Position numbers and translations under genes: made by a program
Part shown: positions 13,941 to 27,944 of the stretch, one piece after another
Layout of the letters: each line of letters opens with the position of its first letter
Position numbering within the stretch: the first letter of the stretch is position 1
Notes under the pieces: generated by a model
Databases searched by the model: none
Told to the model about the DNA's origin: nothing
The model's input: only the letters and a program-made list of their open reading frames with translations
Assembly: GCF_040412425.1 (NCBI RefSeq)
Contig: NC_089794.1
Location: 5,088,083-5,152,082 of the forward strand
Length of the DNA stretch: 64,000 nucleotides
DNA from: Macrobrachium rosenbergii
Taxonomy: Eukaryota > Arthropoda > Malacostraca > Decapoda > Palaemonidae
Direction of reading: 5' to 3'

Positions 13941-14920
13941 TACTGTCTCAAAGAGTCAGAAAAATCCGTCTCTGTTGTAATGACAAGAAGAAATAGATTT
14001 CTTGTAAGATAAATCGCCACGAAACTGATCACTGTCATGAAAGGTGTCTACGGCGCGGATGTTTCCGTTTGTGCTGACAAACGATGTCGGAACATCAATC
14101 TTGATGTCACAGATGGAGAGACCGAAACATATCTTCGGCTGCCTGGAATTGTTTGTGTGTATGTGTGTGTGTGTGCTTGTGTGTCTGTTTGCCTCTGTGT
14201 TTGTTAGAGAGAGAAAGTGGATGGCTTTTACCCTATCCCGAAGCACATGAGATTGAGAGATCAAGCGGATGACTTTTTTCCAGTCGAAAAGCGTATGAAA
14301 GAGAAACAGAGAGGCAGACAGAGAGAAATGGGAATGGAGATGTGGGGAGAGAATCGCCATCATCATTCTTGATGTAAGGGAGAGGAAGATAAAGGAAGAT
14401 CGCTTTGCATCCATTGTCCAATACTGCAGAGCAAGATCAGGGTTAATGATTTTATTATTTTATTTTTTGATGGAGTTAAAAGAATGACGTCAACCAATAG
14501 GTAGAAAAAGATAATACCAAAGTATCAAAGCAGAAAATACTAAACTATATTTCCTTCTCTACTTTCGCAGGAGCTTTTATTTGATGGATGCTCTTTCACT
14601 TTCATTCTGATCTTTTATATATTTCATATGAACATGTTAGCATTTTCCATAATAAGTATAATAATAACAATACTACTGATAATAATATCTTTATACATAT
14701 AGAACACATGTAACACTATCTCTTTTCCCACGTATTTTAAGGCATCCCATTAGCTATGCAAGAAATATCCCTGTATTACAGGGAGCCTGCATCTTTTCGG
14801 GTGATCGTAAGACGACTCAATATCTTTCTTGAATTTCAATGTCTGGATGCGTGGTGTGGAGAGTTCACAAAAGGAGACCGTAGTTGCTGGGAGATCTTAT
14901 AATTGGTTCGTTATGTAAAA
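13941..14920. other. Unique sequence with a GT-rich tract
   Basis: No gene recognised. 14148-14186 is GT-rich, and 14268-14400 is purine-rich with many GAGA motifs. A minus-strand open frame of about 150 codons across it is low-complexity (Ser/Leu/Thr/His-rich) and is not supported as coding. Confidence 0.45.
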
Positions 14921-16476
<1,556 letters not shown>

Positions 16477-16480
16477 TAAT

Positions 16481-16496
16481 AGCTTCCCCCCTTAAA
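16481..16496 (-). promoter_or_regulatory. Polypurine tract of Gypsy-1
   Basis: Minus strand reads AAGGGGGGAAGC just inside the 3' LTR, where plus-strand DNA priming would start. It fixes the element's orientation as minus, in agreement with the gag and protease remains. Confidence 0.6.
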
Positions 16497-17135
16497 AAGA
16501 CCTTCACTCCCTTTCAGGTGCAAAGGCCTATACTCAGTAAGCTGTTCGCCTTGATTACTTTACTCTTTTCCCCTGAACAGATTTTGCCCTTGCAATGCGA
16601 CTACCTAAAAATCTAACTGACTCTAGAATGGGTTATGAGCTTTAATCACTTACTTTCTACAGAATCCTAACATTTCCGTGCTACCTCTGATAATCGTGAT
16701 ATTCAGTCCTAGACAAATGGTACATTCAGTTGTATATTTTATTACATAACGTACTGGAACACTGCCGTAGCACCAACATAAATGACAATGAATTAGCCAA
16801 GTTACAATATTCTTACAAGTATACAATTTCTCACACTAGAATTTACAATCACAGTAAACAAAGATGCAATGAGTATATTGAGAGCCTGTAAGCCTGGCAC
16901 AGAGTTCTTTAAAGGGAGGAGACCCCATTTTTATAATGAAAATACTTCCTCCACTGAGGTATTATGCCATGTGTGTCATGAGCTCAGTGGCTCTGTTCAC
17001 AGTAGTTATGAATACTGGCTTCACAAGTTATACTTACGTAGTTATTACTGCTCATTGCAAGATTTAAATGACAAGGTTACTATTACTACTTACTGAATCT
17101 AGTCTAGGCTGTTACTAAGGCAGAGATCACATTGG
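16497..17135. other. Gypsy-1 internal non-coding region
   Basis: Between the protease C-terminal tail and the 3' LTR. No RT, RNase H or integrase motif can be read on either strand. Confidence 0.5.
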
Positions 17136-19535
17136 CTACCTCCTCTGGGCAGGAGCCAGGATCACTCTGAGATGGAAAGGCACTGTGCCAAGGAGGCACG
17201 AGTGCCAGGGTGAGCTTGTGGCTCTTGCAACTACTTGGCTCTCTTCCGCCCCTTTTTTCTTCAGGTTCCTCCAAGTCCTATCTATGACAGTCCTAGGAGG
17301 TGGTGAGGGCACCAACTGTTGGGAAAGGCCAGAAGGGCTAGCGGATGCAAAGTCAGGGGTAACTTCAGAGGCTACTGGAGGGCTCCCTACTCTGGCTGCT
17401 GTGACAACCAGAGCAAGAGCGGTCTCAATCTCTGCATCCAAGGAGGCTGGTTCCTGGTCTCCCAGAGAAGGTGTAGCTGTTCAATCTACCAGAGGTTCAT
17501 CCTCTGGGAACGGATTGGGTGAGGAAGAAGTATTGGGTGCCAGAGGTTCACACGTTGCTAAAATCAAGGCTGTGAAGGTTCCTGGACCTCCCATAGGAGG
17601 ATCTGTCTCATGATCTGGATCTGGCACAGAGTCCAATGCTTGTGGTGGCTCAACGTCCCAGACAGATGGAGCTTGGCATAGCTCAAAGTTCGCAAGTGGC
17701 ACTGGCAGAGGTTGATGAGTCAGACATGCCTGACGAGGGGTCTGGAGGTGCAATACCTTGTGGAGGCTTAAGTTGGGTTGAGACAGAGATTCCTGTCCCA
17801 GCCGGAGGTCAGAGCCTCTTGGAAATTCTTGATTTGGGGCATCCGCTGGGCGTTGCTTATTTGGGCAGCCCTCCCAATTAGAGGAGTAGCCTGTCACCTT
17901 GCACGTTCTACAGCGGTACTGCTTCCCTTGAGTGTCCTTTCGTGGAGAGGGAAGACTTTGTTGATGGCCATCCTTTCATGAAGAGGGAGGACTAGGCTGG
18001 AATTGAGCTGCGTGTGCCCCTTCCATTGACCACTTTGGCGGGTGAAAGGTATTTCTTCTTGTTTTGGTGGCACACCAGTCAAAGTGGCTGTGCTCTTGTT
18101 TGGTGATCCTTCAGTCGAGGCCTTCATTGAGGAGGTATTGTGGCTGCAAAGTGGCGTTGGGGAAGGGCTTCCCCAGAGGAGGTCCCGACTCAACAGGGAG
18201 TCCACTCTGGGCCCGATTCCACTCACCATGCCAAGGCGGTGAGGTAGAGTGCCCCAAGGTTTCATGACCTGGAGCTCGGCTGTGGGAATGGATTTGGTGT
18301 GGCCCTCTACCCATTTCATCTCCCACCGAGTTTGCTCATCAATTGTGGCACTAGCTCCCACTTGGGGCCTGTCAATCAGGCTAACGTCAGCTACAGTGTC
18401 TACCGTGACTGGTAGGGCCATGGGCAGGCTAGAGCCATCAAGGGGTGCCACCAAGATGTACTGGGTATTCAGCCTCTCAGGGTGAGGTATCTTCTGCACG
18501 CAGAGAATGTGCCCCTTATTAAGTTGACAAACTTGGTGGTGGGGACATGATTTTGGGCAGTCCGAATATCCAGTACTATAGTGGCTGGCAGCACCACAGG
18601 ATCAACAAGGACCCTTTTTGGGGGCTCAGTTACCTGCAGTGGCTGTTGGTGGAGAAGATTGAGTGGCAATCACTTTCAGTGTGCCCCACCTTCTTACAGT
18701 GGGTGCATGTAGGCTTGTTAGGTAGTTCATTCTTCCGGCGAGTCAAACCTGAGAGGTACCCAGGTGGCACTATGGGTCTTTGATATGTGCTGTGGGACTG
18801 GTTGTAGGCATCCTAGGAATCGGCCATACGACAGGCTTCCATAAGTGTTGTGGGGTGCTTGTCACTGAGATACACAGCAAGGGGCTCAGGAACACACTGG
18901 AAAAGATCCTCCAGCATAGTCCGATTAATTAGGTCCTCGAATGTAGTGCACAACAGGGAGTTGAACCAGCGTGTACCGGAGTGGGTCTTGTAACAGGCCC
19001 ATTCTGTCCAGGGCCAGCCAACTTCCTTGGCAAGACCTCAGAACCACTGTCTCCATTTCTTCAAGGTTATTTCATAGGCTTTTATTATGACGCTATGAAC
19101 TCTACCATGTTGCTTCTTTGACTCTTCTCCAGTGAGCAGAGGGCTGCCTTAGCTTTACCTTCTATGTGCTTGGCAAGCACTAAGGTCTTCTCTGTCTCAG
19201 TGGTGCTGTAGTTTTCAAAGAGAGTTTCTATTTCCTCCAACCATGCTTCTGGCTCTTCCTCAGTCCAATTGGAGACTAGGGAATTAATGCTTGACTGGAG
19301 CATTTGGTGCAGCAGGTGTGGGGTTGGAGGCTTGTTGAGTAGCCATAGCTTCCACACTTTCCTTTCTTGCCTTCTCCAGCTCGAGCTCCTTGTTTTTGAG
19401 AGGCTAGCTCACTTTTCTTTAGGGCTAATTCATGATGTCTTTGTTCTTTCTCTTTTCCTTCCTCTGTTCTGTTCTGTTCTTTGCCACCTCCTCTCTTGTT
19501 TGGCCAAATCATCCAGCTGTTCTTCCATCAACTAG
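17136..19535 (-). pseudogene. Gypsy-1 gag-protease polyprotein, frameshifted
   Basis: Read right to left. A charged N-terminal coiled-coil region (MEEQLDDLAKQ onwards, about 19530-19380) is followed by a gag core with EEPEAWLEEIETLFENY and, after a frameshift, KAYEITLKKW, TMLEDLFQCVPEPLAVYL and TLMEACRMAD, typical of Ty3/Gypsy gag. Next is a perfect CCHC zinc knuckle (C-X2-C-X4-H-X4-C, CTHCKKVGHTESDC) at 18666-18707, which packages element RNA. A retropepsin-like domain follows at about 18403-18371 (VDTVADVSLID, then LLSRDLL), in which the catalytic DTG has become DTV. The rest (17900-17136) is a Pro/Ser/Thr-rich tail. Several stops and at least three frameshifts make it non-functional. No polymerase follows. 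Confidence 0.85.
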
Positions 19536-21904
19536 GTGAGATCCTGTCCCCATGAGACCTGTTCCTGCCCATGACCCAAGATGGTTCTGTAATGACATTC
19601 CAGCCATGGTTCTGGTAGGTTAAGCAAGAGGTCTACCTGGATGATTGGAATTCTTGTGAATGGGGGAAGTATCCTCAGATTTGGGTGACACCTCAATGGT
19701 GTGGCACGTTTTCAATAAGGTGGCACTGTGGCTGAGTGCAAAACCGTGAACTTATGGCAATGTATATCTCGGGGTACAGGTGTAGCTGAGTTCACACAGA
19801 CTTTTTTTTTTTTTGGCACTTGGGTGGCACTATGGTGCCAGTGCATTTTAGAATCAACATTTGTACCTCTTGGAAGTACAAAAGCCCAATTAATAAGCAG
19901 GAGAAAAGGAAGGTAAGAGGAAACAGATAGGTAAGCGCTTCAGTTTGTTATGACAGTCTCAGGTTAGTTTCACTGTGGAAAAGAAGAATCAATTTTGGAT
20001 GCTTTGGCACTGGTGACTAGTTCCTAGTACTAGCTACTATTTTCTTTCATGCAGAGGGAGGCAACCTTTTATGCTTAAGTCTGGATAAATAGACCCCGCT
20101 TGTGATGGACAGTTATCAATAACTGTAGTTAATTCTTAACTTGTCCTCAACTATTTGTGGAACAAAGGTGAGTTTATTTTTTTTTCTATGTCGACCCTTT
20201 CCTTCTCTGAGGACAGTGCACATACACTCAGTTACTTAAACGCTTAAGAAAGTGAAGGAAAGAGAAAAGCAAAAGAAAATGAAGCAAGTACTAATACACA
20301 AGTGCATAAGGAAAGATCGTACTGCATGAGACAATTAGAGAAAAAGAAGGAAAATTTCAATTAATACTAGCAGTTTTTCAAATCTTAAATACTCTGATTA
20401 CTTTGGCTATGTTAGGTAATGGGTTGTCTGCCAATATTAGCATGCCCGATTACGCCATGCTTTTAGTAATTCTTGATAATATTCTTTAATTCTTGTACTT
20501 GTAAGTATTGTTAAATTATCTTTGAGTTTTTTTTATATTCTTTTCATTTAATTCCCTGCTAAGATGTATATTTGTATAGGAACTTCTTGTACATTTCCTA
20601 GATTTTTAAATTTCCTGACTAATTGGCTAACTGATTTTTTTTAAACACTTTGCATAAAATTATGTGTACCTAGTTTTCCCTTTACTGAAGTATTTATTAT
20701 AAAGATTTGTGAGTATGGTAGTCCTAAGCTGCTGGAGTAGTTCATCAGGGCATATGCATGGAAGACTTAATGGATGAGTGAGACGTCTGCTCTTGACATC
20801 ACAGAAGAATAACAACCTTCTTGTTTACCAAGATGGTGGTTACGGGTTGTCTGGCTAGGCCCACCAACAAGATGGTGGAAGAATCACGTGACAGCTCACA
20901 GCTGATGGCTAAAACAAAAAAAAAAAGGTTCTACTGGGAGTGAGTTGGCGGTGACGCTGACCAGCGAAGGAATACAAGACAACCTTGGTGAGTTAGCCTG
21001 CCTTCCTTCACTATGTTATTACAATACAAAAGAACAAAACACTCGAATTCCTCTTACAAAACGAATGAGGCTTATGTGGGAATGCAACTTTTAACTTAAA
21101 ATACCAAATGCAAGTTATTTCACGTTATAAAGACGTTGAACGAATTTGTTTTGATTCTCTCTTTTTTTCTTGTTCGGCGTCATAACTAAATTCTACAGAT
21201 ATCGGTCATACTTACTGCGGGGCCCTTCACAATACAAAGGAATGGACACATGACGTCCTTACTGGCCTGATTTACGTTAATGTGAAAGGAATATTATGAC
21301 ACTAAACACTGATACAGTTATTTACGTTTTTAATGGAAAAGAAATTTAACATGATTTCTCACTAGTGAAAGTAATTCTCTTCGTGATGATTGGTCTGTGG
21401 CCTGTCTCCAGGGTTTCCACTTGCTGCTTTGTGAGAATATCCTATGAACACGTGAATTGTCCATTCTGCCTAATGAGAGAAGTGCTAGGCACACGCCCTC
21501 CCTGTATTTTGTCATGAAATAGCTAACTAGTTAAAAAATTTTATATCATGCATTACTCATCGGTGAAGAGCAAAATAATAAATCTGGCTCTGTAACTCAC
21601 TACAACCTTCACTGGAATGCGGGTGCCTGATGCAGTATCTTTTTTTTTTCCCCTTTTCCTGTTCGTAAATTGTGAATACATTACAAAATTTACCGCACAT
21701 TTTCCTACCTACTCTATATTCTTCATATAATAATGATATTAATATTACTTACCTTGGCCTGTATCCTTCTTTTCTTGGGAGAATATCGCATGGAATTAAT
21801 ATGATCTGACTTTTATCTTTGAATTTATTTGTATTTAATTTTCAAAGTTCTTTATATCTCTGTGGAATAGCTAGCATAAGCTAATTAATTATTTACAGAG
21901 ATTG
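19536..21904. other. Gypsy-1 5' leader
   Basis: About 2.4 kb between the 5' LTR and gag on the minus strand. It has imperfect GGTGGCACTATGG-type repeats at about 19720-19840 and AAGATGGTGG repeats at about 20828-20880. No convincing ORF. Confidence 0.45.
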
Positions 21905-21921
21905 TGGCAAGATATCGCCAT
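21905..21921 (-). promoter_or_regulatory. Primer-binding site candidate of Gypsy-1
   Basis: Immediately inside the LTR edge, the minus strand reads TGGCGATATCTTGCC. A TGG start complementary to a tRNA CCA end, directly adjoining the LTR, is what a Gypsy primer-binding site looks like. I cannot name the tRNA from memory. Confidence 0.55.
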
Positions 21922-22590
21922 TGTTACGTGGGCCATTCTGCTAATGGATTAATTATTATAAAAAGTTGATTGCTTTATAAATCGTTCAGATAGTGAAACA
22001 TAATTTGCATGAAATTTAAGCTACAAATTAATTCTAAGACTACGATATTCTTATAAAAGGGCAGTTAACACTAGTTAACAAAGAATGGCGGCTATTTATT
22101 CAAAACCATCTATGAATGAATTCACTGGTTTGGGAACACTATTTGGAATAAAAGTATTTTTTTTTTAAATTGATCATTTTAGGTTATAAAAATGTTCCAT
22201 ATCAGTCATTTTATTGAAAACCCAATGCTACTAAATGAATGCAACAAGATGGCCTCAAAACACTTATAAAAGTTTTTTTTTTATCCACAGTCGAATTGAG
22301 ACTTCTTGCTGAGATGACCAACTGTTTTTATTTAATGGGATTTTCGTTGATCAGACAGTTTCTAAAAAGACATTTCAACAGATAACAATCTTGCATTACA
22401 GAAATACAACATTGTCATTAAGACTGTAACCATAAAAAGAAAAGAAGAGAAATACGGACTAAACACCATGGTGGATGTTATAGGCTTCAACCTAGACAGT
22501 AATAAAAATTCGAGGATAAGAAGGTAAATGGGACAGGTTTTACTGGATGCTACTTAGTTATCTGTTTAAGAGAGGGCAAAATCTGAACAA
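21922..22590 (-). mobile_element. Gypsy-1 5' LTR (LTR copy B), truncated
   Basis: Starts TGTTACGTGGGCCATTCTGC on the plus strand. It shares AATGAATTC, ACAGATAACAATCTTG, ATTACAGAAA and CTGTTTAAGAGAGG with copies A and C, but is clearly more diverged from A than C is. On the minus strand AATAAA is preserved (TTGAATAAATAG). Its U3 half is missing because the sequence passes, near 22590, into the unrelated ORF family of 22558-27056. Confidence 0.6.
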
Positions 22591-25500
22591 TGCAAATGCA
22601 CAGAGTTTCAGGGGAAGACCCAGCTTGAAAGCACTTGCACCTTTCCCGACAGCCTGCTTTGTCATTACCATTTGGTAAGCTGTTGCAGCACTCTCAGCTG
22701 CAGGGCGAGTTGGTTGTCCAGAATAACTTGCCTTCTCAGTTTTGAACATCCCCAACAGAGGGTTCTCTGGCTGTGGCTGACACTGGTGGTGAGTCCTGAT
22801 GCACACACAACCAGCCTGGTACGCAGCACGCTTGTGTTGGAAAGAGCCACCTGGTTGGTGGAATGGCCTCATATGCCCTTTGTCTTTCTGGCAGACATAT
22901 AGAGAAAAATTAGCTCATCCAAAGTGCCAGCAGTGCTGGATCTTTCAGTACAAACTATGACATCCCTCTCCAGGACCTTCAGGTCAAAGTCTTCCACTCT
23001 GAGAGGGTAGTGAATTCAGTTTGAGAACACAGTGGAGGCCTCTGAAAGATGTTTCCATGTCTAACAGTCGGTCTTGTTGCCCTTGCTTTCCAGAAGGCTG
23101 ACACTGTATTTGTATTGTGAACGCATGGAAGAAGAGCATGCCATTCATATATATATCCTGTGGCCCAGAGAGTATTATATATAGGTCATGCACATATATA
23201 TCCATATAGGCTCTGGCCTTGGCCAAATGCCACCCATAGCTATATATATAGCCCTATATTGTGGAAAGACCTCTCAAAAGAACTGACTAAAACGGACAAG
23301 AACATCTGTGCAATTTTTGCTTTAAACGGTGATGGTCTTTATCCATGTTCTGTGGCATATTTGTCATGGAGAAAGATGGTATAAGCTTCCTCAGAGAGAC
23401 TTTTCCAGTCCCTGAAGACTAGGTTCTTCATGAGTGCTGAGGACAGCAGACCCTTCTCGTTTAATGACAACATTTGTGGCAGACATCTGGGCAACTTTGT
23501 CTGCCAGGAACTGGAACAACTCTGTCTTGTTGGCATCGTGTCTTAGGAAATTGCGCCAGTTGGATGGAATTGTGTTCTTGTCTGTCACCTAGCGCCTTCC
23601 TCCTTGACCACGTTGGAGCCTGGTCTCAGCTTTGAGGCTGGATGATTGTATACATCAAATACAAGATGTGATGATGTGTACTTGCTGCTATTGATTGTAT
23701 CACAGGCAAGAAGTCGCAAAGTGCATAGCCCTCAAAGGATTATTTCTTTGGTGGCAAGGCATGGACCAAAGCTGATCCATCTACAATGAGGACATCAGTC
23801 TTTGGTTCTTTGTCTTCTAGTGTAACATGACTCTCCAGGACCGAGGTCAGCTGAGACTTCTGACACAAACACAGCCTACCACACCTCACTAAGGGAAGCT
23901 GGGAATATTTGATTCTCGTGCTGGAAGAATTCCTGCAGATCACATTCACGGCTCTGACAGGATATAAATAGCTTTGAGAAAAGCTGGCAATCCTCCTTCA
24001 GAAGTTTCTGCTTTGACTGTTCTATACAGGAGCATTGTCCTGAAGAAAGTCAGTTCTGTTCTTCTTTATCGGCTCATAGAAGGAGACTGCATTGTTTGCC
24101 AAAGAGTCTGAAAACTTCTGAAATTTAGCCTCTGTCAAGGTGTGTCTGTAGAAGTTCTGCTGAGCTGGGGTGGGCAATGTCTTTGTTGTCAATGGAATAC
24201 AGATCCTGGCTCTCTTCCTGAAAAGGACTTCCCAAGTGTTGCAAAGCCAATGACAGCTTGCTGACTCTCTCCAAGAATGTCTTCTGCGCATGAGGTGTTT
24301 GTTCATGGTGTGTTGTCTGCTCATTAGACTCTTACTTTGAACCTCTGTTTCGTATGCAGACACCAGCGGATGATCTCTGGGCCAGCCACCATCCATCTTT
24401 CTGAGTGCTGACGGATCTTCAGTCAGCCCAATGATATTGCCGCTGAATCAGCCTTTATAAGGCATTGGTCTGCTCATGAGCTTGGTCAAGAGCCATTGCT
24501 GAGAACTGGCGACTGGTCTTGTGCACACAACAAAGTTGCCAGCCTTGAACTCCTTGTGCAACTCTGGGTGAACTCTCTAGGTAAGCATGTCCCTGAGGTG
24601 AATAGGCAGCCAACGAGCATAGTTTGTATTATTGTTGGAAAGAAGTAGGGTATCAGCTCATGCAATGCCTGGCAGTAGAGGACAAAATTGGCCTCACGGA
24701 AGGACCTGATCAGTAGGAATATCACAAGTTCCATAGACAACACCATGTGCCAGAAGTGGAATTGTGGACTCTGCTGTCCTCGAAGGTCACACACACCTCA
24801 AACTCTAATGCCTGCTCATTGTTGTTTGGTTTTCAGCACAGTAGTCAGTGTATGCTGTCCTCAGGAGTTTGTACAAATTAGAGGCTGTAAGGTTCTGGTG
24901 CATCTGCCGTGTCCTGGTTAGATTTATGTTAGCTGACAGGAAGGATTCTGCAGTTCCAGATGAAGCAAACTCCTGCCTCCACCAGAGCTCCTGTCCAACC
25001 ACTGCCATGAAGAAGAGTACCAAGAGATGTCATTGCTGCCATCTCAATGTGCAGACCACCAAACATTACCAGATACCTGTTTAATGCCATACCTCGGCCA
25101 CTGCCACTGCACCTGCTTTGAATGTTACGGCATAGATTGGCTGATCAGCTGTGATTATGGAAATCTGGCCAGGGTTCATAAAAAATCAGTGACATCCTGC
25201 ACTTTCTGCATCACGTGTTTGATCGTAGCAACAGAATGAGCCTGATCACGCAGGAGAGGAAGCAATGAAGTTACTGGTTACTTCAAATTCTGGGCTTCTC
25301 TTCATTGAAGCGTGATGAGCTGACCACGTCAGATTCACTGCATCATCTATTTCCTGGGTGACTTGACCACTGTCCAGTGCAAGCTGTGGCCCCAAGATAT
25401 CTGTGGGTGGCTTTGGTATTGCAGTGTTTGGTGGCACAGGGTTCTTTGTTTGAAAGGAAGCTGGTGAGATGTTTGTGAATGTGTCCGGAATCAGGCAAAG

Positions 25501-27056
25501 ACCTCACTTTCTCAGGTGCAAACTTTGGTTGCTGTCTTTCCTGTCCAGTGTTCTCCTGTGGTGGGTGCTGAAATATGGAGATTTTAGTTCCATGGAAGGA
25601 GGTAGTGGCAGTAGTTGCAGATGGGTTGTGGTCGATGTTGTCCATCACTGCAGTGGTGAACAAAATTTTCGCAGTACTGGGGACAGACCACACCCTCCTC
25701 CACATATTTGCTAACTGTGGCATCTCCTAACTGGCAGAGACCTCCAGTACTCCTGTCATAAGAGATACTGAGGCCATACTGATGTAGCATTTCAACCAGG
25801 TTTCTCTTCCTGGTTTTGGCATAGACTGAGAGTCCCATGTAGACTGGGAATGGTGTTTCTGTCTTTGGAGTGTCTATGAGTTGTTGCTCCCTCTTTGTAT
25901 CGTGGGGAGTAGCAGTTGAACTGCATGAGCTGTGCAATGGCCTGGTCTGACTTTGATGCTCCAAATCGTAACTGTGACTTGATGTCAGCCCCATGCTCAA
26001 CCATCCCTACAAACTGGAGCAGGAGAGAGGCACAGAATTTCGTACACAAGCCTCAGAAAATGTGCCATCAAACCGTGACTGATGATCAAGTATAGACTTT
26101 CTGAGAATATTTATTGCTTTAGCAATGATAACTGCCTCTGAAAGATCAGATGATTGAGCAAGTGCTTTTCCCACATCCTTTTGAAATGCAAGTAATACAT
26201 CTCTGCCAGATTTATGAGCCTCAAGTTCTGGAATTTCTGCCAGAAGATTGTCTTTGAGTCTCGTGGAATTTACACTTGGTGTTCTACACCTAATTGTTCC
26301 AGACGTTGTTGGTAGAGGTGGCAAATATCTGCCAGTGAAATGTGACTGGATCATCTGAACAAAGGTTGTTTTCAACAATGTATGTCAGTTCTGACAGAAC
26401 TAGTGGATACACATCTGATTCTGACTCAGTGCTACCTTGGTCTTTCTCAAGGCTCCTCAGGTAGGACTTTTTTCTGTTGTAGAGGGCACAAAGACAGGCA
26501 TGGTGATAATTAAACTCCTGTGCAATGACATCCCCATCAGTCAACTTTAGCAAGGAGCTTGCCATCACTAAGTATCTCTGCACATTCTTTTATAATTTCA
26601 AGTCAAGGTTAGTACTAGCCCTGTCTGAGATCAGATGCATTTGCCACTTTCACAGAAAATGCAAACTTCATTGTCATGACTGGTTCGGCGCAGTTTTGCA
26701 CGACTAGTCTCAGTGTTGCTGGTCTCTGGTCATTGATTGTCGCTTTCTTGCACGGTCCAGTTTAGTGTTGTTAAACAACAATGACGACAGTTCATTGGTA
26801 TTTGCTGCATTTTTCCTGAGAGTGGATATTTTATGCCATCACCTTCACCCAGCCTTGCTGGATCCATTATCAGTGGCATTTCATTAATTTCACTGAACAT
26901 GGGAATGTTCCTTGCCATTCATTTACCCATCATGGTCTAGGACATGATGACTTTGGAGGTGATGTTGCTCACCTCTTTGTCCTTCTGACAAAGACAACAC
27001 AAACTCCAGTTTGTTTTTCTACTGCTCAATATTGGATTGGCATCACATTCTGCCAT
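22558..27056 (-). pseudogene. Decayed large ORF of a multicopy invertebrate family, class unknown
   Basis: At least a dozen open fragments in shifting frames read continuously as one protein of about 1,500 residues. From the N-terminus: ATG at 27056-27054; a CCLC Cys pair (26999-26988); FSEINEMPLIMDPARL; FNNTKLDRARKR; a second Cys pair CIFC (26663-26652); LTDGDVIAQEFNYHHACL; a segment with TPFPVYMGLSVYAKTRKR and SISYDR; DNIDHNPSATTATTSFHGT (about 25648-25565); PQFHFWHMVLSMEL; SFREANFVLY; NTIPSNWRNFLRHDANKTEL; an EEAYTIFLHDKYATEHG segment; QHKRAAYQAGC; and finally RCKCFQAG in a Cys-rich tail. I recognise this order of motifs from very many uncharacterised, repetitive proteins predicted in corals, lancelets and crustaceans. 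Zinc binding at both ends is inferred from the Cys spacing. It is not RT, integrase or a transposase I can name; mobility is inferred from copy number. The 3' end abuts or overlaps LTR copy B. Confidence 0.7.
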
Positions 27057-27539
27057 GATTTTACTTTGATTAAGGCCGAGGGGTTATCCTTTTACCACCT
27101 TAAACAAAGCACACATTCCTGTATGGGATTCAACCAGGTTCGGTCTCCCTACACCTAGCCCGATCATTCATCCAGTGCCATTTAAGTCCTGGTGTGATCT
27201 GTACACCATCCGGGTAAGTACATGAACCATCATGTACAGCCCCCATACCCTTGGCTCGGCTCAAAAAAGCTGGCACATCCTGTCTATTCAGGTGCGGCTA
27301 TCTAACTATAGCTGGTCTGGGGCTGTTAGAAAGCATTTGGGACACTAAAACTAAACTATACTACAACTACTAGTCTAAGACTACAGGATTAGTAAAGCTG
27401 GATTAGCTGGCACTGAACCCCATGCTGAGTTACACAGCAGTGATGTCACCAGTGTGCCCTGGTTGTGTGCAGACATACACTCTTTACATTTATTAATTTT
27501 CCTTCAAAATTGATGAGTTATTCGAAAGAGATGGCCTCA
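27057..27539. other. Upstream flank of the large ORF remnant
   Basis: Unique-looking sequence, probably 5' leader of the same element on the minus strand. No ORF, inverted repeat or promoter motif that I can defend. Confidence 0.35.
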
Positions 27540-27925
27540 TTAGGATCTAAAACCACAGAAACCAAGATCCATGCTTAAAACGATAATTGTTGAACGGGCA
27601 TTATTTCTCATTATAATTATTGTTTCTACCTTTTCTTGGCAGCCATATATATATATATTTAAAGGTAAACTGTACTGGGAAGCTATAGAAACATAATATT
27701 CACAAGAAATAGTATGGAGGAGCTTTACCATATTGCTATAAGCAAATACATGCCATTCTAGTGAAAAATTAGCCAAAATCTGTCGATACTGGCCGCCATC
27801 TTGGAATTTGGCCGCCATATTAAATTTTTGCGTGGCCAGCGCCCTTTTCTGATAGAGGAACTTTAAAGAGCACTTGTGCAAAATTTCATGCTTGTTTCAC
27901 TATCTGAACGATTCTTATGAAATAT
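27540..27925 (-). repeat. Interspersed repeat with a 113-codon open frame
   Basis: The minus strand is open from an ATG at 27881 to 27540, reading NMAAKFQDGGQYRQIL, FSLEWHVFAYSNMVKLLHT and CEYYVSIASQY. I recognise similar sequence (two AAGATGGCGGCC-type blocks) as a dispersed decapod repeat. A short part of it (TTCAGATAGTGAAACA, GCATGAAATTT) also appears inside LTR copy B at about 21980-22020. Whether the frame is ever translated is unknown. Confidence 0.45.
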
Positions 27926-27944
27926 GCAATTATCTGCTGCACTA

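Noticed and set aside
13956..14414. 152-codon minus-strand open frame as a gene
   Set aside because: Rich in Ser, Thr, His and Leu because of GA/GT-rich DNA; no motif, and overlapping frames are equally open.
17185..18485. Plus-strand frames of 67-142 codons
   Set aside because: Antisense shadows of the Gypsy-1 gag-protease remains.
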